DNA of 64,000 nt from Methylobacterium sp. WL1 (GCF_008000895.1 NZ_CP042823.1:5850501-5914500), one strand, 5' to 3'. Positions 45,370 to 54,992 are shown, numbered from the stretch's first letter. Translations and numbers: made by a program. Notes: generated by a model not told the origin, from the letters alone.

Positions 45370-45482
45370 GTCTTCCCCGGGGCGCCGTAGGCGAGCCCGG
45401 GATCCAGAGCCGCGGACGGCGCAAGCCACTAATCCGATAATGGTTCTGGATCCCGGGCTCCGCTTCGCGGCCCCGGGATGAC
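45370..45482. repeat. 112-bp palindromic intergenic repeat, copy 3
   Basis: GTCTTCCCCGGGGCGCCGTA to GCGGCCCCGGGATGAC, 113 bp, with arms GCGAGCCCGGGATCCAGAG and TTCTGGATCCCGGGCTC. It is the third full copy of the family. The surrounding gap, 45062-45608, holds no convincing gene. Confidence 0.8.
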
Positions 45483-45608
45483 GAAGCTGTTTTCAGAACG
45501 GCCTTTGCAAAGACCCATGGGTCACCGGCCAAGCGGGGCAGTGATATGCCGACCGCTGCTGCAAACACCTTGAATGGGCTCGGTGCGAACTCGCTATGAG
45601 CGAAGCGA

Positions 45609-48326
45609 TCAGCCCCCGCTCAACCGGGCCAGCGCCTCCTCGATCTTCACCAGCCGCGCGGACTCGGCCTCCCGGCGCTCGCGGTTCTCCTCGATGATAT
45701 CCTCGGGGGCGCGGGCGACGAAATCGGCGTTGCCGAGCTTGGCGTCGACCTTCTTGATCTCCCCTTGCGCCTTGCCCTGCTCCTTCTTCAGGCGCGCGAC
45801 CTCGCCGGCGAGGTCGACGATGCCTTCGAGCGGCAGGGCCGCGACGCTGCCGCGCACGAGGAGCTGCACCGCGTTCTTCGGCGGCGTCTCCGAGACCGTG
45901 ATCTCCGAGAGCCGGGCCAGGCGCAGCAGCGTGTCCCGCCAGGCCTCGATCCGGGTCCGCACCTCCGGGGAGGCCCCGACCATCACCAGGGGGATCTGCG
46001 CCGCGGCCGGGACGCTGGTCTCGGAGCGGGCCGAGCGCACCTGGCTGACGAGGTCGACCACGAAGCCGACTTCGGCCTCGGCGTCGGCATCCGCGAGGCC
46101 TGCGAGATCTGGCCAGGCCGCAAGTGCCAGGAGGCCGCGCTCGGGGACCGCGGCGCCCTTAATCGCCCAGAGTTCCTCCGTGAGGAACGGCATGAACGGA
46201 TGGAGCAGCTTGGCGACCTGATCGATCAGGAACGCCACCGTCGCCTGGGTCTCGGCCCGGACGGCCGGATCGACGTTCTCGCCCTGCAGCACCGGCTTGG
46301 CGAGTTCGAGGTACCAATCACAGAATATATTCCAGACGAACCGGTAGGCGGCGCCGGCCGCGTCGTTGAACCGGTAGGCTTCGAGCGCCGCTGTGACCTC
46401 ACCCACGGCGCGCGCGGCCTCGGTGAGCGCCCAGCGGTTGATCGCCCCGGTGATCGCCCGCGGGTCGTAGGCGGGATCGAGCTGGCAGCCGTTCAGCTCG
46501 GCGAAGCGGGCGGCGTTCCAGAGCTTGGTCGCGAAGTTGCGGTAGCCCTGGACCCGATCGGCCGAGAGCTTGATGTCGCGACCCTGGACGGCGAGCGCGC
46601 ACAGGGTGAAGCGCAGGGCGTCCGCCCCGACCTGATCGATCAGCTCGAGGGGATCGACGACGTTGCCCTTCGACTTCGACATCTTCGCGCCGGAGGCGTC
46701 GCGCACCAGCGTGTGCAGGTAGACCGTCTCGAACGGCGCCCGATCGGTGAGGTGCAGGCCCATCATCATCATCCGGGCGACCCAGAAGAACAGAATGTCC
46801 TTGCCGGTCACCAGGGCGTTGGTTGGGTAATAGCGGGCGTATTCCGGGGTCGAATCCGGCCAGCCCAGGGTCGAGAACGGCCAGAGCGCGGAGGAGAACC
46901 ACGTGTCGAGGACATCCGCGTCGCGGGTCAGCGCCACGGGGCCGCCGTGCTTGGCCTCGGCCAGCGCCAGGGCCTCGGCCTCGCTCTCGGCCACGAAGAT
47001 CCTGCCGGCGTCATCGTACCAGACCGGGATCTGGTGGCCCCACCAGAGCTGGCGCGAGATGCACCAGGGCTCGATGTTGGTGAGCCACTGGAAGAAGGTC
47101 TTTTCGTAATTCTCCGGGACGAACTTGGTCTGGCCGTCACGCACCGCCTGGAGCGCGCGCTCGGCCAGCGGCTTGACGTTCACGTACCACTGATCGGTGA
47201 GATAGGGCTCGATCACCACGCCCGAGCGGTCGCCGTGCGGCACCGCATGGGTGTTGGGCTCGACCGCGCGCAGGCGGCCGCGCGCCTCCATCAGGGCGAC
47301 GACCTCCTTGCGCGCCCGCGCCCGGTCGAGGCCGTGCAGCGCCAGGGCCTCGGGCTCGGGAGAGGTGTCGGCCAGGAACGCCGCGTTGCCGTCGAGCAGC
47401 ATACGGCCCTCGGGGTCGAGGATGTTGATCACCCCGAGGTTGCAGCGCCGGCCGACGTCAAAGTCGTTGAAGTCGTGGGCTGGCGTGATCTTGACCGCGC
47501 CGGTGCCCTTCTCGGGGTCGGAATAGGTGTCGGCGACGATCGGGATCAGGCGGCCGACCAGCGGCAGGCGGACCTGCTTGCCGACCAGCGCCGTGTAGCG
47601 CGCATCCTCCGGGTGGACCGCGATCCCGGTATCGCCCAGCATCGTCTCGGGCCGCGTGGTGGCGACCGTGATGACCTCGCCGGTCTCGGCCCCGTTCGCG
47701 TCGACGATCGGATAGTCGAAGTGCCAGAGATGGCCCTTCGTCTCGATCTGCTGGACCTCCAGGTCCGAGATCGCGGTCTGGAACTTCGGATCCCAGTTCA
47801 CCAGCCGCTTGTCGCGGTAGATCAGGCCCTGGCGGTGCAGGTCCACGAAGGTCTTGAGCACGGCGCGGCTCAGGCCCTCGTCCATGGTGAAGCGCTCGCG
47901 CGACCAGTCACAGGATGCGCCGAGCCGCTTCAGCTGGTTGACGATGGCGCCGCCGGATTCGGCCTTCCAGGCCCAGACCTTCTCCACGAAGGCGGCGCGG
48001 CCGATCTCGCGGCGGCCCGGCTCCTGGCGCTCCATCATCCGGCGCTCCACCACCATCTGGGTGGCGATGCCGGCGTGGTCGGTGCCGGGCTGCCAGAGCA
48101 CGTCCTTGCCGCGCATCCGCTCGAACCGGCAGAGCACGTCCTGCAGCGTGTTGTTGAGGGCGTGGCCCATATGCAGAGAGCCCGTCACGTTCGGCGGCGG
48201 GATCACGATGCAGTAGGGGGGCGCTCCGGCGCGCTCGGGCCGGCCGGCGCGGAAGGCGTCCGCGTCCGCCCAGGCGGCTGAGATCCGCGCCTCGACGGAG
48301 GCGGGCTCGAAGGTCTTGTCCATCAT
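45609..48326 (-). CDS. valS: Valyl-tRNA synthetase
   Basis: About 905 residues from the ATG at 48326 (MMDKTFEPASVEARISAAWA); an upstream start would add nine residues. Class I signatures are HIGH-like PPNVTGSLHMGHALN and KMSKS in AKMSKSKGNVVDPLELI. The CP1 editing domain lies between them (TTRPETMLGDTGIAVHPED). The C-terminal coiled coil LKKEQGKAQGEIKKVDAKLG is the ValRS tRNA-binding arm. Full length and intact. Confidence 0.97.
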   Translation of the reverse strand: MMDKTFEPASVEARISAAWADADAFRAGRPERAGAPPYCIVIPPPNVTGSLHMGHALNNTLQDVLCRFERMRGKDVLWQPGTDHAGIATQMVVERRMMERQEPGRREIGRAAFVEKVWAWKAESGGAIVNQLKRLGASCDWSRERFTMDEGLSRAVLKTFVDLHRQGLIYRDKRLVNWDPKFQTAISDLEVQQIETKGHLWHFDYPIVDANGAETGEVITVATTRPETMLGDTGIAVHPEDARYTALVGKQVRLPLVGRLIPIVADTYSDPEKGTGAVKITPAHDFNDFDVGRRCNLGVINILDPEGRMLLDGNAAFLADTSPEPEALALHGLDRARARKEVVALMEARGRLRAVEPNTHAVPHGDRSGVVIEPYLTDQWYVNVKPLAERALQAVRDGQTKFVPENYEKTFFQWLTNIEPWCISRQLWWGHQIPVWYDDAGRIFVAESEAEALALAEAKHGGPVALTRDADVLDTWFSSALWPFSTLGWPDSTPEYARYYPTNALVTGKDILFFWVARMMMMGLHLTDRAPFETVYLHTLVRDASGAKMSKSKGNVVDPLELIDQVGADALRFTLCALAVQGRDIKLSADRVQGYRNFATKLWNAARFAELNGCQLDPAYDPRAITGAINRWALTEAARAVGEVTAALEAYRFNDAAGAAYRFVWNIFCDWYLELAKPVLQGENVDPAVRAETQATVAFLIDQVAKLLHPFMPFLTEELWAIKGAAVPERGLLALAAWPDLAGLADADAEAEVGFVVDLVSQVRSARSETSVPAAAQIPLVMVGASPEVRTRIEAWRDTLLRLARLSEITVSETPPKNAVQLLVRGSVAALPLEGIVDLAGEVARLKKEQGKAQGEIKKVDAKLGNADFVARAPEDIIEENRERREAESARLVKIEEALARLSGG

Positions 48327-48440
48327 CGCAGGTATGGGCCGGCGCTCGTCCAACAGGGTTGGACCCGCTTTCGACCGTCAGGCCGCGTCCGTCAACACGC
48401 ACCCGGCACCGGGCAGGCCCGATGCGGGAGGGCAGCGCGC

Positions 48441-49044
48441 TCAGCGGCCGCGCGAGACCCGCTCGATCTCGGCCCGGACCAGCCGCTCGACCACGGCCGG
48501 GAGGTTGTCGTCCAGCCAGGACTTGAGCATCGGCCGGAGCATGTCCTTGACCAGGTCCTCGAGCGTGCGGGCGTTCTGGGTCAGGACCGTGTGGGCCAGC
48601 AGGTTGAAGGCGCCGTTGACGCTGGCGTCGGTCGCCGCCGAGACCAGGGTCTCGGCCTCCGGCTCCGGCCGCGGCGGCGCCTGGAAGACCGGCTGCGGCT
48701 GCGGCTGCGGGCTCGGCTGCGCGGGCGGCGGCTCGGGCTCGGGCTCCGGCTCGGCGAACGCCTCGTCCTCGAAGTCGATCGCGTCGAAGTCGAGGGGCCG
48801 GGGGCGGCTCCGGCGGGGCCACGGCGCGGGGCCGGATGACCGGCTCGGCGACCTCGGCGAGGTCGAGCACGTCGTCCGGCTCGGGTTCGGGCACCGGCGC
48901 GATCTCGGCGGGCTTGGCCGCCTGATCGTCCGCGATGATCCTTCGGATCGAGGCGAGGATCTCCTCCATCGAAGGCTCATGCGCCTTATCGGCAGCCTTG
49001 TCCTGGAATTTCGAGTCCGGGATCTTGGGGCTCGCTGCACTCAT
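48441..49044 (-). pseudogene. popZ: Polar organising protein PopZ (DUF2497), one frameshift
   Basis: The N-terminus contains EPSMEEILASIRRIIADDQA, the PopZ client-binding helix. A Pro/Glu-rich acidic linker follows. In a second frame come FEDEAFAEPEPEPEPPPAQP and the C-terminal assembly domain LVKDMLRPMLKSWLDDNLPA then VVERLVRAEIERVSRGR. PopZ forms the polar matrix that anchors ParB-parS and cell-cycle factors. The frames join if one base is removed from the G/C runs at 48794-48804. As popZ is normally important for growth, a sequencing error is likely. It lies just upstream of valS, the usual neighbour in Rhizobiales. Confidence 0.82.
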
Positions 49045-49167
49045 CAACAGGCGCGCTCGGGCATGGGATGTTCGGAGGATGACCCGATCGGGCCGGTCGT
49101 CAAACAGTATTCCATGCCAATTCGTCGCGGCAAGCGCGCCTGCACCACACTCCCCTGGGAAAAGACC

Positions 49168-50826
49168 TCAGCGTCCGTCCGGGGTGCGCAGGCCGAACCA
49201 CAGATCCTTGACCTGATCGTAGTGGATCTTGGCACTGTAGTACTCCACCGGCAGGGCGGTGAAGCGGGCGGTGAGCTGCCCGATCGACTGGACCACGCCG
49301 TAGGAGAAGATCACCCGGTCGCGCTGGGCCAGGATCAGGTTCACCCGCGAATTCAGCAGTTCCTGCTGCGCGTTGAGCACGTCCAGGGTGGTGCGCTGGC
49401 CGACGCGGGCCTCCTCACGCACGCCGTTCAGCGCCACCTCGTTGGCCTGGACCTGCGCCTGGGCGGCGATGACCTGCGCCTTGGCGGCCTCGAGGCGACC
49501 CCAGAAATCGACGATCTGCGCCCGCACTTGGTCGCGGACCTGATCGACCTGGATGCGGTACTGGCCGACCGTCTCCTTGGCCTGCCGGATCTGCGCGTAG
49601 GTCTGGCCGCCTTCGTAGATCGGGATGTTGAGCCGGCCGCCCACGAACCCGACGAAGAAGCTCTGGTTTGGTCCGTTCTGGTCGTAGAGCTGACTGAGCG
49701 AGCCCTGCAGGCTGAGGGTCGGCGCGAGCTGGCCCTCCAGGATCTTGACCTGGGCCTCGGCGCCGTCGACCGCGTGGATCGCCGACACGACCTGCGGATG
49801 CTCGCGCAAGCCGATGGCGATGGCCGCGTCGAGGCTGACCGGAACGTACCGGTCCAGGGGACGGCCCGGCGCCAGCTGGCGCGGCTCGACGCCGATATTC
49901 TGCCGGTAGACGCCGATGCTGGTGCGCAAGGTCGATTCCGCCGCGCTGACCTGGGAGCGGGCGCCGGCGAGCCGGGCCTCTGCTTGGGCCACGTCGGTGC
50001 GGGTCACCTCGCCGACGTTGAAGCGGTCGCGCGTCTGGCGCAGCTGCTCCTCAAGGACCTCGACGTTGTTCCGGTTGAGTTCCAGCGTCGCCGTGTTGCT
50101 CAGCACGTTCATATACGCCTGGACGGCGTTGTAGAGCACCGTGATCTCGGTGAACCGCAGGGTCTCGCGCTGGCTGTAGACGGTGGACTCGGCCCGGCGG
50201 ACGGTGTTGTCGGTCTGGAAGCCGTTGAAGATCGTCTGCGAGACGGTCAGGCTCGCGCTGCTCGGAAGATAGGTGGTGCGCGTCGTCCGGTTCGATGTGA
50301 CGACCTGGGAGGTCACGTCGTTGGTCGTGGTCGCGCCGCCGGCCGACTGGCCGGCGGTGTTCGAGGCCAGGCCGCCGGCCGATGCCCGTGCTGCCGAGCC
50401 CGCCCGCGGCAGTCCCCACCCCGATCCCGGTCGTGCCGCCCGCGCTCGCGCCCCCGAGGCCGGAGGCGCCGGACGCGCCCGTCGTCCCCCAGCGGTCGTT
50501 CCCGTGCTGGCGGTGCTCGCGCCGGTGCTGGTCGCCCCGGCGGCCGCCGAGACGCTGCTGCCGCTGCGGGTCTGCAGATACTGTACGCCGATCGAGGCGC
50601 CGACATTGACCTGCGGCCGGTAGCCCGCCTGCGCGATGGCGACGTTCTCGTCGATGGCTCGGACGCCGGCACGGCCGGCATTCAGAGACGGATTGCCCTG
50701 GTAAGCCTTGGAGAGAGCGCTCTCCAAGGTCTCGGCAAGAGACGGATTCGTGGCCAGGATCGCGAGGCCGGACGCCATGCCGATCACTCGGAGCGTGGGG
50801 CAACTCGCTGGTGGACGTATTGTCAC
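49168..50826 (-). CDS. TolC-family outer-membrane efflux protein
   Basis: 552 residues, GTG start. Signal region RVIGMASGLAILATNPSLA, then two repeats of the outer-membrane efflux domain: ALSKAYQGNPSLNAGRAGVR and LPSSASLTVSQTIFNGFQTD in the first, TYAQIRQAKETVGQYRIQVD and GQRTTLDVLNAQQELLNSRV in the second. It forms the outer-membrane channel for type I secretion or RND export. Between 50371 and 50490 the frame as given reads an Arg/Pro-rich loop. Shifting one base gives TTGASGASGLGGASAGGTTG and GIGVGTAAGGLGSTGIG, a Gly-rich loop like its flanks. So two cancelling indels are likely. Confidence 0.9.
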   Translation of the reverse strand: MTIRPPASCPTLRVIGMASGLAILATNPSLAETLESALSKAYQGNPSLNAGRAGVRAIDENVAIAQAGYRPQVNVGASIGVQYLQTRSGSSVSAAAGATSTGASTASTGTTAGGRRARPAPPASGARARAARPGSGWGLPRAGSAARASAGGLASNTAGQSAGGATTTNDVTSQVVTSNRTTRTTYLPSSASLTVSQTIFNGFQTDNTVRRAESTVYSQRETLRFTEITVLYNAVQAYMNVLSNTATLELNRNNVEVLEEQLRQTRDRFNVGEVTRTDVAQAEARLAGARSQVSAAESTLRTSIGVYRQNIGVEPRQLAPGRPLDRYVPVSLDAAIAIGLREHPQVVSAIHAVDGAEAQVKILEGQLAPTLSLQGSLSQLYDQNGPNQSFFVGFVGGRLNIPIYEGGQTYAQIRQAKETVGQYRIQVDQVRDQVRAQIVDFWGRLEAAKAQVIAAQAQVQANEVALNGVREEARVGQRTTLDVLNAQQELLNSRVNLILAQRDRVIFSYGVVQSIGQLTARFTALPVEYYSAKIHYDQVKDLWFGLRTPDGR

Positions 50827-50909
50827 GATAACAAGCCCTTGCGGTCTTTATAACGGTCCGGATGTCCGCCACGAAAACGGCCAAGGTACGGCGTTACGCA
50901 GGGATCCGA

Positions 50910-52052
50910 TCAAGCCCGCCCCACCGTCACGCTTAGCGCAAATCCGCCGGTTTGGCTCGGGCTTGCCCGGCGTCGGCGTCGAAATGTGGCGCGTTGGGGC
51001 ATTAAGGTGACACACGGCGCACCGCCTTGGCGGAGGGCTTCGGCAGAGCGCCACGCCGTGTGAAAAGACGGTCCCGCACGCGCGAAACCGGCCCTGCTGC
51101 GAGGGGGATGCGGGTGTTCCGCACGGCCGGCGTCGAACCGGTGGGCCGGGGCGCGGCCCGTCGGATCCCCGGGACCATCGAAACGCGACGGGCACCCATA
51201 AACTCCGGGGCCGGCCGCCGTCTCGGAGCCGGGATGCGCCGATGCAGCCAATCCGATCCCCGAACGTCTACGGCGCAGCGAAGGGATGCCGACGAACCGT
51301 CGCCGCCCTTTCTCGGACGCGGCCGCCGGAGACGCATCAATAGCGATCGTCTGCGGCGACGCCCGCGCCCGGCTCCGAGGGCGCGGCGTCGCCGGCGCCC
51401 TGTCCGGCTCCTGCTGCGGCCGCGGCGCGCGGGACCTCGTTACCGAACCCGTGAGGGTCGGCGACGGCTTGGCCTTGTAGGCGGCACTCGATGGTGCGGC
51501 CTTCCCCGTCGGTCCTGGAGCCCCCTGGGGCCCGCGTGGGCCCGGCGGCCCTGCGGGTCCCGCACTGCCCACTGGACCTTCTGGACCCTGCGGGCCGCGC
51601 TCGCCCTGCGCGCCCACGAGGCCGTCGGCGCCCGGCGTGCCGGGCGGTCCCATCGCGCCCGGCGGACCGGGCTCACCCCTGATGCCCGCCTCGCCGCGCG
51701 GACCGGGCGGACCCGGGAGCCCCAGAGCCTGCTGGCCGCATTCCCCAACCACAATGCTGCGCGCCTGCTTGGACGTCCTCAGCGTCGCGATGCAAGTGGC
51801 CGGATGATAGACCACGTGAAACTCGAAATAACCGCGGGTATCGGTACGCTGCAAGAACTTGCCGTCCAGGGTGATCTCGGCATCGGGTTCACCGGCATTG
51901 CCCAGCACCCAGAGGTCGCCGGCGGTGATTTTCGCAGCCTCGATACGCATGTCGGCTTTCGCCGGAGCGATCCAGAGCAACGGCCCCACGAATAGTTGCA
52001 ACAGGGCGCTTTGCCGGCGCGATAGACTCATGGCGGGTCTCGCGAGCTTCAT
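50910..52052 (-). CDS. Secreted collagen-like protein A
   Basis: 380 residues as read. The signal peptide ends near [10 protein letters not shown] 75-residue N-terminal domain with [19 protein letters not shown] and [17 protein letters not shown] resembles a carboxypeptidase-regulatory-like beta sandwich. It is followed by 25 uninterrupted Gly-X-Y triplets (GLP-GPP-GPR to GPT-GKA), enough for a collagen triple helix. After about residue 190 the sequence is Pro/Arg-rich and featureless, so the true C-terminus is uncertain. A paralogue lies at 62771-63553. It is divergent from the sugar transferase at 52880. A surface or extracellular matrix role is inferred. Confidence 0.75.
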   Translation of the reverse strand: MKLARPAMSLSRRQSALLQLFVGPLLWIAPAKADMRIEAAKITAGDLWVLGNAGEPDAEITLDGKFLQRTDTRGYFEFHVVYHPATCIATLRTSKQARSIVVGECGQQALGLPGPPGPRGEAGIRGEPGPPGAMGPPGTPGADGLVGAQGERGPQGPEGPVGSAGPAGPPGPRGPQGAPGPTGKAAPSSAAYKAKPSPTLTGSVTRSRAPRPQQEPDRAPATPRPRSRARASPQTIAIDASPAAASEKGRRRFVGIPSLRRRRSGIGLAASAHPGSETAAGPGVYGCPSRFDGPGDPTGRAPAHRFDAGRAEHPHPPRSRAGFARAGPSFHTAWRSAEALRQGGAPCVTLMPQRATFRRRRRASPSQTGGFALSVTVGRA

Positions 52053-52879
52053 ATCGGCAGGATGCCATTCGTTTCTGAATCCGCAATAACGCGCGAAAAT
52101 TTTGATGTGAAAAGCTCCGTTTTAGCGGCACATCCGGCCGAAATCGGTATTCGCATGGCAAGCATCCGCAATATGGCCGATGAAAGGCCATGTCGGTCGG
52201 CCGGCTATCGCATCGAGCAGGTGTGATCGCGCACAGTCCGCATCCGGGTTCGCGGCACTGCCCGCGCGATCCGCGTGCCGCCGTGCCGCATCGTGAGGGC
52301 CGTTGCGGTTCCCATGGTTCTGGGTCGGCGACGGGCTGGGGCGCCTGGGGTCCGAAGCGTCACGTTGCCGTAAGTGTTTGAACCGAAACAGTTGTTGGTT
52401 CCGCGTTCGCATTCACGGTGGTCTTCCTCCGTCTGCGGTGGGCAACCTGAGACGGGTCGTCGAGCGGTTCGGTTCGATCAAATGCAACGGTTTCCCCCCG
52501 TTGTTCGTTTGGGGTGTCGCGGCAGTGCAGCATGCGCTGAGGACCGTCCGTTTCGACCCGTTGCCGGTACCCGCCAGGTATGCCGAGCGCGATTGTGCGA
52601 TGCAGAATCCAGCATTGCGTAAGTTGTTGTTCGAACCGTTGTTTCGGTCGGACCGCCTCGGGGATTCCGTAGCAACTACTGAACGTCAGGTTCGCCCGAC
52701 AACCCCGCGCGTAGCGGCTTAATCCCCGCCACATATGCGTTTTTTTACAAAGATAACCTGTTTAAGGGGGGCTAATTAAAATATATGACAGCTTGTCAGC
52801 CCATTTTGGCCCGTCTATAAGGCCCGAAGTAACTAATCATTAACCACCCGCCATTGGCCTCAACCGAGGAGCTGAGCCC
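52053..52879. other. Long divergent intergenic region, AT-rich at its right end
   Basis: 827 bp without a supportable gene; the one 139-codon frame has no ribosome site and shadow-like composition. The last 140 bp are AT-rich (TTTTTTACAAAGATAACC, CTAATTAAAATATATGACA). They contain the inverted repeat TGACA-GCT-TGTCA at 52786-52798 and a CtrA-like box at 52829. The promoters of the collagen-like gene and the sugar transferase operon are probably here. Confidence 0.55.
52829..52844 (+). promoter_or_regulatory. CtrA-like box upstream of sugar transferase copy 1
   Basis: GTAA-CTAATCA-TTAAC, one mismatch from TTAA-N7-TTAAC, located 36-51 bp before the start codon. The second module has a perfect box at exactly the same distance. 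Confidence 0.5.
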
Positions 52880-53659
52880 ATGCAGGGTCGTACTGAATCC
52901 CAGAGATCCGAGGGCGCCTCTGCGCCGCACCATAGGGTTGAGATGTCGAACGTGGCCGATCAGATTGCCGGTCAGGTGAGCGAGGCGGCGGAGGCGGTGG
53001 CTGAGGCCGTTCTGCCGGAGACGCCGTTCGTGGCGCGTGGGCTTCGGCTGGATTGGGCGGCCAAGCGCGGGCTCGACATCGGGGTGGCGGCGACCGCGCT
53101 GTTCCTGCTGCTGCCGCTGATGCTGCTGATCGCCGTGCTGGTCTGGGCCGGCGACCGCAAGGCGCCGATCTTCCGGCACATGCGGCTCGGCCGGGACGGG
53201 CGCAGCTTCGGCTGCCTGAAGTTCCGCTCGATGGTCACGGACGGCGAGGGCGTGCTGGCCGCGCACTTGGCCGCCAGCCCGAGCGCCCGGGCCGAGTGGG
53301 CCGCCACGCACAAGCTCTCCGACGATCCGCGCATCACCGCCATCGGCCAGGTGCTGCGCAAGAGCTCGCTCGACGAGCTGCCGCAGCTGTGGAACGTGCT
53401 GCGCGGCGAGATGAGCCTGGTCGGCCCGCGCCCGATCGTGCAGGCCGAGGTCGCCCGCTACGGCCGGGCGTTCTCGACCTGCTTTGCCGTGCCGCCGGGC
53501 GTCACCGGGCTGTGGCAGGTCTCGGGCCGGTCCGACACCAGCTACGCCGAGCGCGTGGCGCTCGACCTGGACTACGCCAGCCGCTGGAGCCTGCGCCGGG
53601 ACATCGCGATCATGCTGCGCACCGTCCCGGCCGTGCTCGCCCAGCGCGGCAGCAAGTAG
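52880..53659 (+). CDS. Undecaprenyl-phosphate sugar phosphotransferase, copy 1
   Basis: 259 residues of the bacterial sugar transferase family (ExoY/WbaP). It transfers a sugar-1-phosphate to undecaprenyl phosphate and so starts exopolysaccharide repeat units. AAKRGLDIGVAATALFLLLP is the re-entrant membrane helix. KLSDDPRITAIGQVLRKSSL and DELPQLWNVLRGEMSLVGPR carry the catalytic Asp-Glu and the phosphate-binding end. The first 12 codons are unique to this copy. From codon 13 it is identical to the copy at 61332. GAGGAG eight bases before the ATG is a strong ribosome site. Confidence 0.93.
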   Translation: MQGRTESQRSEGASAPHHRVEMSNVADQIAGQVSEAAEAVAEAVLPETPFVARGLRLDWAAKRGLDIGVAATALFLLLPLMLLIAVLVWAGDRKAPIFRHMRLGRDGRSFGCLKFRSMVTDGEGVLAAHLAASPSARAEWAATHKLSDDPRITAIGQVLRKSSLDELPQLWNVLRGEMSLVGPRPIVQAEVARYGRAFSTCFAVPPGVTGLWQVSGRSDTSYAERVALDLDYASRWSLRRDIAIMLRTVPAVLAQRGSK

Positions 53660-53716
53660 CGCAGGCGTGTCCTGGCGTGCGCATCCCGGGACCCGGGGTG
53701 ATGCGGCGGGCCGGTC

Positions 53717-53947
53717 ATGAAGGGCCTTCTGCTGAACGCGCTGCTCGGGGTCGGTCTCGGGCGGTTCGGCTCGGTCTGGGGCCTTCCGGTGTTCCTGCCG
53801 GTGGTGGCGGCCGAGCTGGCCTACGGGTTCCATATCCACCACCTGAGCGCGGGCGGCAGCCTGCGGCGGGGCGCGGCGCTGCTGGTCTGCGGCCAGCTCG
53901 GCTTCCTGCTCGGCGCCCTGCTGCGGCCGCTGCCGGGCGAGCGGTGA
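53717..53947 (+). CDS. Small membrane protein of the transferase module, copy 1
   Basis: 76 residues beginning MKGLLLNALLGVGLGRFGSV. Two or three hydrophobic segments (PVFLPVVAAELAYGF, GAALLVCGQLGFLLGALL) are separated by a His-containing loop FHIHHLSAGG. It lies 57 bp after the transferase. I do not know the family. Its inclusion in the duplicated unit suggests a partner role in polysaccharide assembly. Confidence 0.65.
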   Translation: MKGLLLNALLGVGLGRFGSVWGLPVFLPVVAAELAYGFHIHHLSAGGSLRRGAALLVCGQLGFLLGALLRPLPGER

Positions 53948-54029
53948 GCGCGGCCCGGCGCCTCCGTTTGGTCAACCGATTGCGAACCGCAGGGGCCGCG
54001 CCCGTGTCCGCGGCGGAGGGGGTTCAGTC

Positions 54030-54251
54030 TTGGACGAGAACGATCCGCACTGGGACGCCGACCCGCTCTGGTACGACCGGGCCGAGCCGGAGGCGCTGCC
54101 GGGCCGGCTGCTGAACGGGCTGGCGTATCTGGTCCTGCTGCTGCTGGCCGGGATGGCGGGCGTGGTGCGGCTGTACCGGCTCCCGGACGCGCTGTGGTGC
54201 CGGGCCGCCGCCTGGCACGCACGCCGCACCGCCGGACCACGACGATCCTGA
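54030..54251 (+). CDS. Second small membrane protein of the module, copy 1
   Basis: 73 residues from a TTG start that has GGAGGGGG seven bases upstream, a very strong ribosome site that fixes the start. Acidic N-terminus (DENDPHWDADPLWYDRAEPE), one membrane helix (LAYLVLLLLAGMAGVV), basic C-terminus. Function unknown. The duplication ends exactly at its stop codon. Confidence 0.65.
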   Translation: MDENDPHWDADPLWYDRAEPEALPGRLLNGLAYLVLLLLAGMAGVVRLYRLPDALWCRAAAWHARRTAGPRRS

Positions 54252-54407
54252 ACCAGCGCGCATCATGGTGCGATCACGTGCGGCCCGCCGTTGACCGGGT
54301 TGCAGTCTTCCGGGCCCTGTCCCCGGGAAGCACGCTAAGACGGCGTCACGGAACATGCTCGGGAAGCCGTCGCTTCCCAGCGTAGAGCGAAGGCTGGACC
54401 AGGAAAG

Positions 54408-54566
54408 ATGTTGGAGAGCGAGACGCGGCCGACCGGCCCCGAGCGCAGCGTGGTTCAGCGCCTGTTCGCCCGCTTCGGCTCGACTGTGATCCTGGTCGTG
54501 GTTCTGCTGGTGGTGGTGGGCTGGATCGGAATCCTAGGCTGGGCGATGACGCGGCTTCTCAGCTGA
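54408..54566 (+). CDS. 52-residue membrane protein
   Basis: MLESETRPTGPERSVVQRLF then ARFGSTVILVVVLLVVVGWI and GILGWAMTRLLS. An amphipathic N-terminus precedes one membrane helix. AGGAAAG lies just before the ATG. It is downstream of module copy 1 and absent after copy 2, so it is not part of the duplication. Confidence 0.6.
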   Translation: MLESETRPTGPERSVVQRLFARFGSTVILVVVLLVVVGWIGILGWAMTRLLS

Positions 54567-54615
54567 GTCCGGACCGATCCGGGGCCGCCCATGGCTCCCG
54601 CCTCGACGCACTCGC

Positions 54616-54753
54616 TTAGGCCGAACCGGTCTCCAACTCCGTCGCGAGCGCCCTTGCGGCCTCGTCCTGCATGATCGGGGCGTCGCGGCACAGACGCCAG
54701 AACTCGACCAGACCGAGCGCGTAGGCGGCGAGGATCACGGCTGTCCAATGCAT
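54616..54753 (-). CDS. 45-residue small protein
   Basis: MHWTAVILAAYALGLVEFWR then LCRDAPIMQDEAARALATEL. It has a hydrophobic N-terminus and an amphipathic acidic tail, with GAGAGGA eight bases before the ATG. Length and composition are coherent, but no family is recognised. Confidence 0.5.
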   Translation of the reverse strand: MHWTAVILAAYALGLVEFWRLCRDAPIMQDEAARALATELETGSA

Positions 54754-54992
54754 GATCGTGTCCTCTCAAGCGCCTTCACGGCACCGGTATGCCCGCGAAA
54801 GCTTGACGTTTTCTCTCCGGACTTATTCGCCGGTCCAGATAAGGCAATATAACGACAATACGGCCTCACCACACCGGGGATGGTGCATTTATTTTGCGCA
54901 ATCCGGAATTATTGCAGGATTTGGGGTGACTGACGCAGGTCTCGCCGGGGGTAGGCGTCGCAGTTTCGGGGCGCATTCCGGAGACATGCCCG

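Larger units (their letters stand above)
52915..54251. repeat. Duplicated sugar-transferase module, copy 1 (1,337 bp)
   Basis: Direct repeat of 61367-62702. It begins at CGCCTCTGCGCCGC inside codon 12 of the transferase and ends at GACGATCCTGA, the stop codon of the third gene. The only difference I find is GGG against GG in the gap after the transferase (near 53689). No inverted ends, target duplications or transposase flank it. Confidence 0.93.

Noticed and set aside
45016..45429. 137-codon minus-strand frame upstream of vapB
   Set aside because: It runs through the 112-bp palindrome and the vapBC operator and has an unnatural composition.
52303..52722. 139-codon frame upstream of sugar transferase copy 1
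   Set aside because: No ribosome site, shadow-like composition, and it would occupy the divergent promoter region.
52915..54251. Duplicated module as an insertion sequence or transposon
   Set aside because: No transposase, no terminal inverted repeats and no target-site duplication. Its limits coincide with coding landmarks.
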